Positions 21,766 through 30,049 of a stretch of DNA of 30,049 nucleotides are shown piece by piece. The stretch lies in assembly GCA_035369845.1 (NCBI GenBank), contig DAOOVD010000030.1, positions 1 through 30,049 on the forward strand. Reading direction: 5' to 3'. The DNA is from DAOOVD01 sp035369845. GTDB taxonomy: Bacteria > Bacillota > Desulfotomaculia > Desulfotomaculales > Pelotomaculaceae. The position numbers were made by a program, and so were the translations under genes. Positions within the stretch are counted from its first letter, which is position 1. Each line of letters begins with the position of its first letter. Below the pieces are notes generated by a model that worked only from the letters and a program-made list of their open reading frames with translations, ran no database searches and was not told the DNA's origin.

Positions 21766-22653
21766 ATGCTCCTGCAGGAAAGGGACATTGTTCTCTTAAA
21801 GGCACTGTGTAAAAGCGGCGTGTTAAACAACGAACTGGTGCAGGAAATATATGACGGCAAGGGCAGTTACTATAAAAAACGGCTGACGCAGATGAGTAGG
21901 GAAGGTTATCTGGTCAGGGATCGCGGTTATGTAAGGATAACATCTAAGGGAATGGCGGCTGTGGGAGTAGGGGGGGCGCCGAAAAAACTGCGCAGGGTGG
22001 ATATGAAGCGCAGGGTTGCAATCTTGAGTGCAGTGAAAATGTTGCCAGATTGGAAAGTAATGCTGTCTTCAGAAATTAAAAAGAAAAAAGGGCTGAACAG
22101 GTCATCGCAAATACATGCTTACATAGAAAAAGACGGATTAGGATATGGAATGTATATGATAGAAGCCAGGACAATAAAACCGGTGGCGCTAGGCAAGTTA
22201 TGGCAAGAAATTCAGGAAATGAACTTAAAGGGCATAGAGCGTGTAATCATGCTGTTTAGGCATGCAGAAGCGATGAGTTTTGTAGCTTCCAGAATTAAAG
22301 AGCCGAAAATAAAAGAACTGCTTCTGTTACCCTACCCTGACGGAATGGAGCTTTTCAGGGTTCAGTATAACGGGGCAGCGGAAAAGTACTTACAGGAAAA
22401 CCTGCCGGGTATAACAAAAGTGGTTAATGGAAAGAGGTTTGTGGATTACTGGTGGCAGGGAAATTATGTTGTCAATTTGATAACGAACGATGCGGTGAAA
22501 AGATATTATTTGCGTGAGTATTTTGAGGGAATGTTGTATCAAATAGAAAAAAGGGATGTTGTGATTTTATGTACCGACAGTCAGCGAATACTGTTTGCTA
22601 AATTATATCCTTTGGCGAAAATAGTTACTGTCAGTCTTAACGGTAATGCATAA
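21766..22653 (+). CDS. Winged-helix protein, replication-relaxation-like
   Basis: The protein has 295 residues from ATG 21766, with GGGGTG 11 nt upstream; ATG 21759 in another frame gives only a 17-codon peptide. Residues 1-70 form a winged helix-turn-helix (RDIVLLKALCKSGVLNNEL ... YYKKRLTQMSREGYLVRDR). Later parts (HAYIEKDGLGYGMYMIEAR ... RVIMLFRHAEAM) resemble the nuclease-like fold in proteins named replication-relaxation family in plasmids and mobile elements. This call is tentative, since the family is diverse. It sits after the structured RNA and before the topoisomerase-like protein. Confidence 0.5.
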   Translation: MLLQERDIVLLKALCKSGVLNNELVQEIYDGKGSYYKKRLTQMSREGYLVRDRGYVRITSKGMAAVGVGGAPKKLRRVDMKRRVAILSAVKMLPDWKVMLSSEIKKKKGLNRSSQIHAYIEKDGLGYGMYMIEARTIKPVALGKLWQEIQEMNLKGIERVIMLFRHAEAMSFVASRIKEPKIKELLLLPYPDGMELFRVQYNGAAEKYLQENLPGITKVVNGKRFVDYWWQGNYVVNLITNDAVKRYYLREYFEGMLYQIEKRDVVILCTDSQRILFAKLYPLAKIVTVSLNGNA

Positions 22654-22670
22654 GGAAAGGAAAGGATGGG

Positions 22671-23561
22671 ATGAAAATGAGATGCCCTACATGCGGCAGG
22701 CGCGTCACCATGACCGACAAATCATATATATGTGACTGCGTAACGGTTCCGAAAGCAATATTGGGGAAGGAGATAACTCCAGAGATCCTCCATGAATTGC
22801 TGACCAACAGGCAGACCAGGGTCCTTGACGGATTTATTTCAAGGAAGAATAACAAAAAATTCAGCGCGGCGCTAGTGATTGAGGGTAAAGAAGTAAAATT
22901 TAAGTTCGGCGAAGATCAGAAAGGTGGAGGGATTGACCCTAGCCGTGGCCAGGAAGTAAGAATCAGGGTTTATTCCGGCCATTCCGGTTCCGCATGCGTA
23001 TCAATCAAAGGAGCGGCAGATAAGGAGTTTCAGGTTAATTACGGCCATGTCTCCTCCAGAATGGCCGAATGTCTTGCTTGTATAACCGCAGCAGCCTTAC
23101 TGAAACACAGTTTAAAAAACATTGCAGGTATAAAGCTTATCATATCCCTGAACAATCTTGATTTTTCCAGATATATATTAAAAGAGCGCATACCGAGGGA
23201 CAAAGATATGAAGAACGCGCTGGGCAATTTATTTGCCATGCTTGAAGGGTTCAAGAGTTGGACGGCGAGGTACGAGCCCGAAAAGAGGCCGCGGTTGGCA
23301 GGCAGTCCTTACAGCGATCAGTTTCCGCCAGGTGTGTTCCCTGATATTGATGTAAAAACAGAGGAAAAAGGTGGCAGGCTGGAGATAACGCTGCCGCCAG
23401 GACGCCCTGACGTGCAGGCTCAGTTTGCCGCATCAATTCGGTATGCGGTGCCAGACAGAGAAACGTCATATATTTTGCCTCTGAAACTGAGGCCAGCCCT
23501 GATGGCCTGGATAAACAGGGTAAAGAAAGGTGTGGGCTACCTTGAAGCAAACCACCAGTAA
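22671..23561 (+). CDS. Topoisomerase C-terminal-type domain protein with RNase H-like middle
   Basis: The protein has 296 residues; ATG 22671 after AAGGAAAGG. Residues 1-85 look like the C-terminal zinc-finger repeat of topoisomerase III-type proteins: CPTCGRRVTMTDKSYICDC then ILGKEITPEILHELLTN, GFISRKNNKKFSAALVI. Here it stands without a topoisomerase. Residues 105-190 have an RNase H-like order (VRIRVYSGHSGSACVSI, SSRMAECLACITAAALL, GIKLIISLNNLDFSRYI), but the first and last Asp expected for catalysis are not seen. Zinc and nucleic-acid binding are likely; nuclease action is not. It overlaps the helicase start. Confidence 0.6.
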   Translation: MKMRCPTCGRRVTMTDKSYICDCVTVPKAILGKEITPEILHELLTNRQTRVLDGFISRKNNKKFSAALVIEGKEVKFKFGEDQKGGGIDPSRGQEVRIRVYSGHSGSACVSIKGAADKEFQVNYGHVSSRMAECLACITAAALLKHSLKNIAGIKLIISLNNLDFSRYILKERIPRDKDMKNALGNLFAMLEGFKSWTARYEPEKRPRLAGSPYSDQFPPGVFPDIDVKTEEKGGRLEITLPPGRPDVQAQFAASIRYAVPDRETSYILPLKLRPALMAWINRVKKGVGYLEANHQ

Positions 23562-26500
23562 AATACTTTCATACTGGCGCAACAGTTTAGTGGACGGTTA
23601 TCGTCTGCAGGGATTGGAGTACGCCGTAGAAGTTTCCGGGGAATCCCTGAAGGCAGGCAAAATAAGTTCCGAAAAAGTGTCCGAGGTGAAAGCCAGGTTT
23701 AAAGAAGCGTCCCGCGCGGTCCAGGAAAAGGGCAGGGAAGCGGCGGCGTCCAAAGACATGGTGCCGGTGCTGGTTTGCCCCTTCAAGCTAGTCAGGAAAT
23801 ATTCACACTATCAGGAGAGCGCTGCTGCAGGAGACAGAGAGCTGGTGCCCTTGTGGATACCGGCGTTTTTAAACGAAAAAGGAGAACTGCAGCCCAGAGA
23901 AGATTGTCTGCCGTGGATAGCCCGCGACATGCTGGAGCCTACGACCAAAAGAGGCGTCACCATTGGCGACATAGAAGACGTGGAAAGGTTCCTGTCCGAA
24001 AGCGACCATGAAAAGGTTTGGGATAACTGGTTAACTTATTGGGATTACGCCCACGGGATGTTGAAGGCCATGCCCGACGGCAGGCTGGACATTCCAGGAT
24101 ATGTTATCAGCAGGCACAGCTATGTCATGCCTGACGTAGAAGTTCGTGGTGCTGCCATGAATGCCATAAAGACCCTTGACTATATCATTGAGACAGGGAA
24201 TATTCCGCTATTGTTAGAAAAATATACAGATTTAAACGATTCGCCGGAGAAAGCGCTTCTGGACGAAAAAGAGCGTTTTGCCGCGGAGATGAAGCACGTC
24301 GGCCAGATGAACGGGGAATTCCCCCTGTCACCGTCCCAGCGTGAAGCCCTGCACCACATACTGATGATGGAAAATGGCGACATAATGGCCGTCAACGGCC
24401 CGCCCGGGACAGGCAAGACTGTGTTGATGCATAGCGTGGCAGCGTCCGCCTGGGTGGAAGCGGCAGTAAAGCAGTCCGGCCCGCCCATAACAGTTGTTGT
24501 ATCATCAAACAACCAGGCAGTGACCAACATGATAGACAGCTTTGGGAGAGTTGCCGGCAAAAATGGAGACGTCCTGTTAAAGCGATGGTTGCCGGAGGTG
24601 GATAGTTACGGGTTATATTGCCCCTCCGGAGCTGCGTCTCAGAGAGAAGAATCCGGCAGGTACCAGAAGGCAGTGCCGGGCGACAACAATTTTCCTGCCA
24701 GGAGCGGTTTTCCTGGCAAAGTGGAAGACCCGTCTTATGTAGAGAGCGCAGCTAGATATTATCTTGAGCGGTTCAATGAATATGCAGGCAAGCCAGCGGT
24801 ATCTGTGAGGGAAGCCATTGCGCTGTTGCACCAGGAATTAGTTGAAAATGTAGAATCAGCCCGTGCGGAAGCGAATAAATCTCGAAAGTACGGCGGGGCG
24901 CTGGCTGCGAAAGAGAGTGTGTTGGCTGAAATAAGGAAAAAGTACAATATAAAAGACGAAGATGACTTGTTGGAAGCCCTGAAAGCGGCCAGGGCGTTGT
25001 GTGAAAAGGAAGCGGCCAGGCTTCGCGAAGAGCAGTTGGCGGTCCAGAGAGAGATAGACGCTGTCGTGAAGCATTTGAACGAGATAAACGAGATGGCGGA
25101 AGAGATGCGGCCGAAAAATCCCTTAGCGTTGCGGAAGATAATTTTCCTTATAAGCCGCAGGAAAGAGCCGGTGGTGCCGAAACCAATCAAGAAAGCCATT
25201 GACCGCCATGAAGCGGCGCTGCTGGAAGCGAAAGCCAGGCAGGAGCAAATAGCCGGCAGGTTGGCTGAAATTGATGCCTGTATTGAGAAACTCGGAAAAG
25301 ATATAGAAATGGCAGAGCAGATATGCAAAGTGGTTGAAGAAAACGGGATAGAAACATATCAGTCGGTTCAGGAAAAACTTGACACAGGCTGCAGGTACAG
25401 GTCATTCCTCCTGGCAGCCCGGTACTGGGAAGGCCGCTGGTTGTTGGAAGTGCGCAGGATGCAGGAACTGGCCAACAGGAAAGTTTATTTTACGCCGGAA
25501 GAAAAAGTAATGATGAAGTGGCGCAGGTACGCCATGCTAACGCCAGTGATAGTTTCGACCCTGTACGTAGCGCCGAGACTTTTTACCGTCTGGCAGAGGG
25601 AAGGAGAATCCCTGTATTCCGAACCGATTCTGGAATCCATCGACCTTCTCATAGTAGACGAAGCCGGCCAGGTGCCCCCTGAGTTGGCTGCAGCCACGTT
25701 CGCCCTTGCCAGGAAAGCGGTTGTGGTGGGAGACGTGCTTCAGATAGAACCCGTTTATAACATCACCCGCTACGTAGACCAGGGCAACCTTATTCGCCAC
25801 GGGTTGATTAACGACAGAAAAGAATACCCCATGATTCAAACAAAAGGGATAGCGGCGTCCAGCGGCAGCGCGATGCAGGTGGCCCAGCGGGCCTGCCCCT
25901 ACTGGCCCCATGACGGGAATGGCGAGAGGTATCCAGATAGAGGTATGTTTCTGAGCGAGCACCGCCGCTGCCTCGACGACATAATCAGCTTTTGCAACAG
26001 GCTGGCTTACGGCGGCCGGCTGGTGCCCATGCGCGGCAACGAAGTTAAGCTTGGAGCGCTGCCGCCGTTCAGCTGCATGCACGTCGAAGGAAAATCCGTG
26101 AGGGTGGGCAGCAGCAGGAAGAACGAGAAAGAAGCCCTGGCAGTGTTAGACTGGCTTTTGCTGAACAGCGAATTCATCAAACAAAAATACGGAACCAACG
26201 GCGAGCAGTTGAAAGATTTGGTGGCCGTGCTGACGCCGTTCACGGCCCAGAAGAGGTTGTATGCGAAGACAGTGTGGAACAACAAAAAATACGAGTCCCT
26301 GCGCGGCATAACCTTCGGCACAATTCACGCCCTGCAGGGAGCCGAGCGCGAAGTGGTGGTATTTTCGCCCGTATACACCAGGGACGATGGCGATCCCGGC
26401 GAGTTTTTTTTCAACGCCGACATAAGGATGCTGAACGTGGCCGTTTCCAGGGCCAGGGAAGCGTTTGTGGTGATAGGAGACATGGAAGTGTTCAAGAAGA

Positions 26501-26568
26501 GCGGCGGTCCTGCGGGGTTGTTGGCTGAATATATCTTTACGTCAGACAGCGGGGCAACGGTTGCATAG
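23542..26568 (+). CDS. Large SF1 helicase/ATPase with coiled-coil insert
   Basis: The protein has about 1008 residues; TTG 23542 lies 12 nt after GAAAGG. Walker A is AVNGPPGTGKTVLM near residue 288, Walker B is LIVDEAGQVPPEL, with VVGDVLQIEPVY, LSEHRRCLDDIISFCNRL, LTPFTAQKRLY, TIHALQGAEREVVVFS and MLNVAVSRAREAFVVIGD. This is a UPF1/Sen1-like superfamily 1 pattern, usually a DNA or RNA translocase. A long charged helical section (about residues 440-620) probably forms a coiled coil. It is the last gene of the mobile block and lies just after the topoisomerase-like gene, suggesting a DNA-processing role. A terminator follows. Confidence 0.88.
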   Translation: MKQTTSKILSYWRNSLVDGYRLQGLEYAVEVSGESLKAGKISSEKVSEVKARFKEASRAVQEKGREAAASKDMVPVLVCPFKLVRKYSHYQESAAAGDRELVPLWIPAFLNEKGELQPREDCLPWIARDMLEPTTKRGVTIGDIEDVERFLSESDHEKVWDNWLTYWDYAHGMLKAMPDGRLDIPGYVISRHSYVMPDVEVRGAAMNAIKTLDYIIETGNIPLLLEKYTDLNDSPEKALLDEKERFAAEMKHVGQMNGEFPLSPSQREALHHILMMENGDIMAVNGPPGTGKTVLMHSVAASAWVEAAVKQSGPPITVVVSSNNQAVTNMIDSFGRVAGKNGDVLLKRWLPEVDSYGLYCPSGAASQREESGRYQKAVPGDNNFPARSGFPGKVEDPSYVESAARYYLERFNEYAGKPAVSVREAIALLHQELVENVESARAEANKSRKYGGALAAKESVLAEIRKKYNIKDEDDLLEALKAARALCEKEAARLREEQLAVQREIDAVVKHLNEINEMAEEMRPKNPLALRKIIFLISRRKEPVVPKPIKKAIDRHEAALLEAKARQEQIAGRLAEIDACIEKLGKDIEMAEQICKVVEENGIETYQSVQEKLDTGCRYRSFLLAARYWEGRWLLEVRRMQELANRKVYFTPEEKVMMKWRRYAMLTPVIVSTLYVAPRLFTVWQREGESLYSEPILESIDLLIVDEAGQVPPELAAATFALARKAVVVGDVLQIEPVYNITRYVDQGNLIRHGLINDRKEYPMIQTKGIAASSGSAMQVAQRACPYWPHDGNGERYPDRGMFLSEHRRCLDDIISFCNRLAYGGRLVPMRGNEVKLGALPPFSCMHVEGKSVRVGSSRKNEKEALAVLDWLLLNSEFIKQKYGTNGEQLKDLVAVLTPFTAQKRLYAKTVWNNKKYESLRGITFGTIHALQGAEREVVVFSPVYTRDDGDPGEFFFNADIRMLNVAVSRAREAFVVIGDMEVFKKSGGPAGLLAEYIFTSDSGATVA

Positions 26569-26629
26569 AAATCTTTAAAAAAACATCCAACCAATCATTA
26601 GCCGTGTGGTAAACAGACATATAACAGAA

Positions 26630-26663
26630 AAAGGCCGGGAATTTAGCAGGTATCCGGCCTTTT
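26630..26663 (+). terminator. Intrinsic terminator
   Basis: AAAGGCCGG pairs with CCGGCCTTTT around a 15-nt loop, 61 nt after the helicase stop. It separates the mobile block from the hsdM-like gene. Confidence 0.85.
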
Positions 26664-26731
26664 ATAATTTAAAGGTAAAATTTGTGTAACAGCGAATTCT
26701 ATTTCAACAAAAAATAAAAAGAGGGGACAAT

Positions 26732-28768
26732 ATGGTTGGGTATACTTATTTGGAGCGAGCAATTGCGGACGGTCATGTTGAAATATTAGGAGAAGGCAAA
26801 GATGAACGCATTAGGTATATAGCAGCAGGTCGTACCGAGCGTTGGGCAGATCCTGAAGAAAAAGTACGCGCCGAATTTTGGGCCGAGTTAATTTACAAAT
26901 ACGAATATCCGCCGGAACGCATACGTTTAGAAGAAAAAGTGCCTCGTCGTAAGCCCAACGACCGAGCTGATTTAGTCATATTTAGAGATGACGAATGCAA
27001 AGATCCATATTTTGTATTTGAATGCAAGCGAGCCGACATAAGCGATGCTGAATTTGCTCAAGCAATAGAGCAAGCCTGTGGCAACCGTGCGAGTTTAAGT
27101 GCACCGTATGCGGGGGCAATAGCTGGCTTGACGCGTCGGCTGTTGCGGTTTGACAAATATCCGCCTGGCGAACGCGATAAAAACCACCTGACTGATATAC
27201 CCAAGCGTTACGGTAGACCTCCGGAATGGCGATTTTACAAAAACAAACCTGGTCAGGATCTTTCTGCTGTACCGCGTGAAGAACTGCGTGCAGCAATTCG
27301 CAAATGTCACCAGACTTTGTGGGAGGGTGGACGTCGGAGTCCTATAGCTGCTTTTAGCGAGTTTTGCAAAATAATATTCATTAAACATAGAGACGAAAAA
27401 AATCTTGATATTGAAGACGGCAAACCATATGCATTCCAGCGTCGTGATGAGGAAACCGCAGCCGAACTTGCCTCAAGGATTCACAAATTATACGAGGCTG
27501 AACAATCAAAGGAACCTGATGTATTTACGGACCGCATAAATGTCGACCCTCCGATTCTTGCGCAATGCGTCGAACATTTGGAAGGCATATCTCTTGAACG
27601 TACCGATCTTGACACAAAAGGCGTAGCGTTTGAAGAATTTATGGGAGGCTTTTTTAAAGGTGATTTTGGACAATATTTCACCCCCCGTGAACTTATTGCA
27701 TTTGCTGTTGAGATACTTCAACCGGAACGCAACCATCTAATACTTGATCCGGCTTGTGGTTCAGGAGGTTTTTTGCTTTATGCGCTTGACTATATCAGGC
27801 GGGAAGCCGACAGGCGTTATCCCAAGCATATGAGTGATGTACGTCAGAGTATAGAGCACTTCAAATACTGGCATGATTTTGCCGAAAAAAATCTTTTTGG
27901 CATAGAGGTAAACGACGAACTTGCTCGTGTTGCCAAGATGAATATGATAATCCATGACGACGGTCACACTAATATCGTGGGACATGATGCGCTTGATTTT
28001 ATGGCGCATCTTACGGCCAAAAATCCTGGTCTCGCCGAAGGTAAGTTTGATCTGATACTAACTAATCCTCCATTCGGTTCGGTCATCAAGCGCATCGAGA
28101 AAGGCGAGGGCTACCTGGAGCAATACGATTTGTGCCACCATATTGGTAAATCTACTACTGGCCGTGACATAGATGAAACTGGTGAAGTTGAGCGGGACGC
28201 CAAACGCGGCACCAAGGCAGTAAAGGCCCGAGCAAGTATCAAGACAGAAATCCTGTTTCTCGAACGGGTCTGGTCGTTCCTTAAGCCCGGCACCGGCCGT
28301 GCTGCCATTGTCCTGCCCGATGGTATTCTTACCAATTCGTCTCTGCAGGGCGTGCGAGACTGGTTACTTAATCATTTTCAACTACTGGCAGTAGTAAGCC
28401 TGCCTCAATTTGCTTTCAGTCATTACGATGCTGGGGTCAAGGCAAGCATTGTCTTCCTGCGTCGACTTGACAAAAATGAGATTGTGCCCGATGACGCACC
28501 TATCTTCATGGCACTTGCTGAGAACATCGGCTACGACGCCACTGGTCGCAAGACCTTTGTTGTAACGGTTGAGAAAGAAGAAGTTGGTAAAGAGAAAATC
28601 GAGCGGCAAAGCTGCGACCTGTTCGATTACCGCGTCTACTATGAATGGAGTATAGCTAATCCGAAGAAGCCGGACTGGAGCGAACGTTTCCGTGAGATTA
28701 TCCCCGATACCGGGATAGTCGCAGAATGGCATAGGTTTTTACAGGATCCGACGCCTTTTTTCGTCTAA
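26732..28768 (+). CDS. hsdM: Type I-like adenine methylase with N-terminal PD-(D/E)XK-like domain
   Basis: The protein has 678 residues from ATG 26732 after GAGGGG. The first 200 residues hold RADLVIFRDDE (Asp near 79) and YFVFECKRADI (Glu-x-Lys near 96), the core of HSDR_N-type nuclease domains. The methylase part has FGQYFTPREL, ILDPACGSGGFLLYAL (motif I near 340), LTNPPFGS (motif IV near 445), the signature of N6-adenine methylases. Methylation of adenine is by S-adenosylmethionine. No HsdR helicase gene is in view, so cutting could be supplied by the N-terminal domain, as in IIG-like systems, though such domains can also be inactive. The stop lies inside a candidate frameshift site. Confidence 0.9.
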   Translation: MVGYTYLERAIADGHVEILGEGKDERIRYIAAGRTERWADPEEKVRAEFWAELIYKYEYPPERIRLEEKVPRRKPNDRADLVIFRDDECKDPYFVFECKRADISDAEFAQAIEQACGNRASLSAPYAGAIAGLTRRLLRFDKYPPGERDKNHLTDIPKRYGRPPEWRFYKNKPGQDLSAVPREELRAAIRKCHQTLWEGGRRSPIAAFSEFCKIIFIKHRDEKNLDIEDGKPYAFQRRDEETAAELASRIHKLYEAEQSKEPDVFTDRINVDPPILAQCVEHLEGISLERTDLDTKGVAFEEFMGGFFKGDFGQYFTPRELIAFAVEILQPERNHLILDPACGSGGFLLYALDYIRREADRRYPKHMSDVRQSIEHFKYWHDFAEKNLFGIEVNDELARVAKMNMIIHDDGHTNIVGHDALDFMAHLTAKNPGLAEGKFDLILTNPPFGSVIKRIEKGEGYLEQYDLCHHIGKSTTGRDIDETGEVERDAKRGTKAVKARASIKTEILFLERVWSFLKPGTGRAAIVLPDGILTNSSLQGVRDWLLNHFQLLAVVSLPQFAFSHYDAGVKASIVFLRRLDKNEIVPDDAPIFMALAENIGYDATGRKTFVVTVEKEEVGKEKIERQSCDLFDYRVYYEWSIANPKKPDWSERFREIIPDTGIVAEWHRFLQDPTPFFV

Positions 28769-28814
28769 GCCCCGCTGGGTCTGGCAAGCCCCATTGTTTT
28801 GTCGTTCAGCGGGG
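28756..28814 (+). promoter_or_regulatory. Candidate -1 ribosomal frameshift signal joining hsdM to hsdS
   Basis: In the hsdM frame the codons CCT TTT TTC GTC TAA contain the heptamer T TTT TTC (28756-28762), a strong -1 slippery form. A 7-nt spacer follows, then a stem CCCCGCT (28770-28776) with AGCGGGG (28808-28814), perfect over 7 bp, with a further GGG/CCC inner pairing. The -1 frame continues into hsdS without stop. Confidence 0.6.
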
Positions 28815-30049
28815 GAGTCTGAAAGATCGTATCGATGTGAGTTTCCATGCTTTTTCAAGTTGGCTGGATCGTTCGAGATATCCTCTATCAGTAATAGGAT
28901 CCCATTTTGATGTTCGTGATGGAGACCACAATAGACTTCCAGAAGAGGAGATAACGGATAGTTCTAATGGAATTCGATACTTGCGTGCACAGGATTTGAA
29001 GAATGGGAAAATTGTCAGTGATAATCCCGTATATATAACGCGTCGATATTATGAGTCAATTCATCGGTCACACATAAAGCCAGGCTACCTACTCTTTTCC
29101 ATTATGGCTTCAATTGGTAACAGTGCGATTGTGCCCGATAATTTCCCAGCGGCTACGGCTAATCGGGCAGTTGGTATTCTAGCTCCTTTAAAGTACCAGC
29201 CCACTCTGACAAAATACTTATTCTATTTGTTTGCTACCGACCTTGGTGCACAACTTTACAACCGAATTAAGAAAGGCGGGCTACAACAGCGGACAAACCT
29301 TGCAGATATTTCAGCAATGGAATTTCCGTTACCACCCGAATCAAAACAAGTAGAACTCGTCGTAACGATGGATGCTGCAAAGGGAGAGTGGCAGCGGAAG
29401 TTGGCGGAAGCGGATGATCTATTATCCAGCCTAGACGACTTTCTGCTTCAAACTCTAGGTCTTACTCCGCCACCGACCGATGAACGTAAAGTATTCGCTG
29501 TACCTCTTCAGGGGCCAAAAGCGGAAGGTCGCTTAAACCCGGATTACTTCCACCCGGAGCGCATCCTTACTCTGCGTGCACTATCAACCGCCGATACAAA
29601 GCTGGAGGTGCGCCGCTTGGTTGAGGTGGTGGACTTTGTGCGCAACCAGATTAAGACACCAAGTGAGAACTACCTGAGCCTTGCCCACGTGCAGAGCAAT
29701 ACCGGCGAGTTGACAGATGTGGATGAACAGGCCACAGGTACATGCTTCACTTTTCAAAAGGAAGATGTTCTTTTCGCGCGTCTTCGCCCCTACTTGAATA
29801 AGGTATATCGGGCAGAGATGGACGGTTGTTGTTCGCCTGAATTTCATGTCCTGCGCATAAAGAACCACGACACATTGTTGCCAGATTACTTAGCTGCGAT
29901 TCTGCGTAGTCGGCTGACACTTGCGCAAACAGTCCACATGATGACGGGGAACACCCACCCGCGCTTAGCGAACGAGGATGTGGTAAACCTTAAAATTCCG
30001 ATTCCGAAGCCAGAGATCCAGAATACTATCTCCTCTGAAGTCCGCCGCC
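28763..30049 (+). CDS. hsdS: Type I specificity subunit HsdS, partial at the window end
   Basis: The frame is open from 28735 to the end of the window. Two target-recognition halves are seen. Half 1 begins CFVVQRGSLKDRID (from about 28795), half 2 at about 29488 with VFAVPLQGPKAEGRLNPDYF. Each half is followed by a recognition domain, here with GIRYLRAQDL and PGYLLFSIMASIGN in half 1 and YLSLAHVQSN and DVLFARLRPYL in half 2, separated by a helix (QRKLAEADDLLSSL). No ATG, GTG or TTG occurs before GTG 28837, which would remove the start of half 1 and has no ribosome site at a usable distance. The N-terminus therefore probably comes from hsdM by frameshift. Confidence 0.85.

Noticed and set aside
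21497..21799. A 100-codon open frame across the structured region
   Set aside because: It has no ribosome site, odd composition, and overlaps the start of the winged-helix gene; the RNA reading fits better.
25537..26082. 181-codon minus-strand frame inside the helicase
   Set aside because: Antisense to conserved helicase motifs, with no upstream signal.
28837..28839. GTG 28837 as the hsdS start
   Set aside because: The only Shine-Dalgarno-like sequence is about 19 nt upstream, and this start would delete conserved residues of the first half.
1..30049. CRISPR array or tRNA genes
   Set aside because: No regularly spaced repeat or tRNA-like cloverleaf was seen on either strand.

Overview
The window looks like chromosome of an anaerobic, possibly thermophilic, low-GC-type Gram-positive bacterium of the Clostridia (Peptococcaceae-like, e.g. 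the Pelotomaculum/Desulfotomaculum group). This is inferred from strong AGGAGG-type ribosome sites, many TTG/GTG starts, a VanW domain, a copper-amine-oxidase-type stalk domain fused to a nuclease, and short zinc-ribbon genes. No rRNA, tRNA or CRISPR array was seen. Almost everything is accessory DNA.

Region 1 (1-6063) is a cell-surface block. Two related Asn/Ala-rich tail-fibre- or pilus-tip-like reading frames diverge from a near-palindromic centre at about 604-650, and neither has a convincing start signal, which resembles silent cassettes of an invertible or shufflon-like locus. They are followed by a membrane-anchored double NTF2-like protein, a VKOR-thioredoxin-VanW fusion, and a 744-residue secreted repeat protein. 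Clear intrinsic terminators follow several of these genes.

Region 2 (6067-8735) is a compact operon: HD-GYP protein, small Cys protein, two tandem NadR-like P-loop proteins, second HD-GYP protein. Region 3 (8766-11727) is an IS607-type element with a serine recombinase tnpA that needs a -1 shift and a very long tnpB (about 735 codons) with one in-frame TGA. An 11-bp perfect inverted repeat near the ends and the direct repeat CTAGGAA help bound it. Region 4 (11737-13850) has two paralogous zinc-ribbon genes facing each other around a DUF6504-like gene, then a secreted stalk-domain thermonuclease.

Region 5 (13907-17111) is a restriction-modification island: MerR-like regulator, C5-cytosine methyltransferase, DUF4928-like putative restriction enzyme and Vsr nuclease, the last three overlapping. 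It abuts a broken gene. Region 6 (17593-26568) reads as an integrated plasmid-like element: degenerate LAGLIDADG protein, tyrosine recombinase bracketed by a 34-bp direct repeat, ParM-like actin, a duplicated regulatory/centromere-like region with a truncated parR-like copy and an intact one, RusA-like resolvase, a candidate structured RNA with an extended -10 promoter, a winged-helix protein, a topoisomerase C-terminal-domain protein and a large SF1 helicase.

Region 7 (26732-30049, running off the end) is a type I-like methylase with an N-terminal PD-(D/E)XK-like domain, and a specificity subunit in the -1 frame. The two are joined by a textbook-looking slippery site (T TTT TTC), a 7-nt spacer and a GC-rich stem right at the methylase stop. 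Since the conserved start of the specificity protein lies upstream of any usable start codon, frameshifting to a fused R-M-S chain, or a one-base homopolymer deletion, is the main unusual proposal here. Note that three -1 breaks in the window all fall in homopolymer runs, so read errors must be excluded first.
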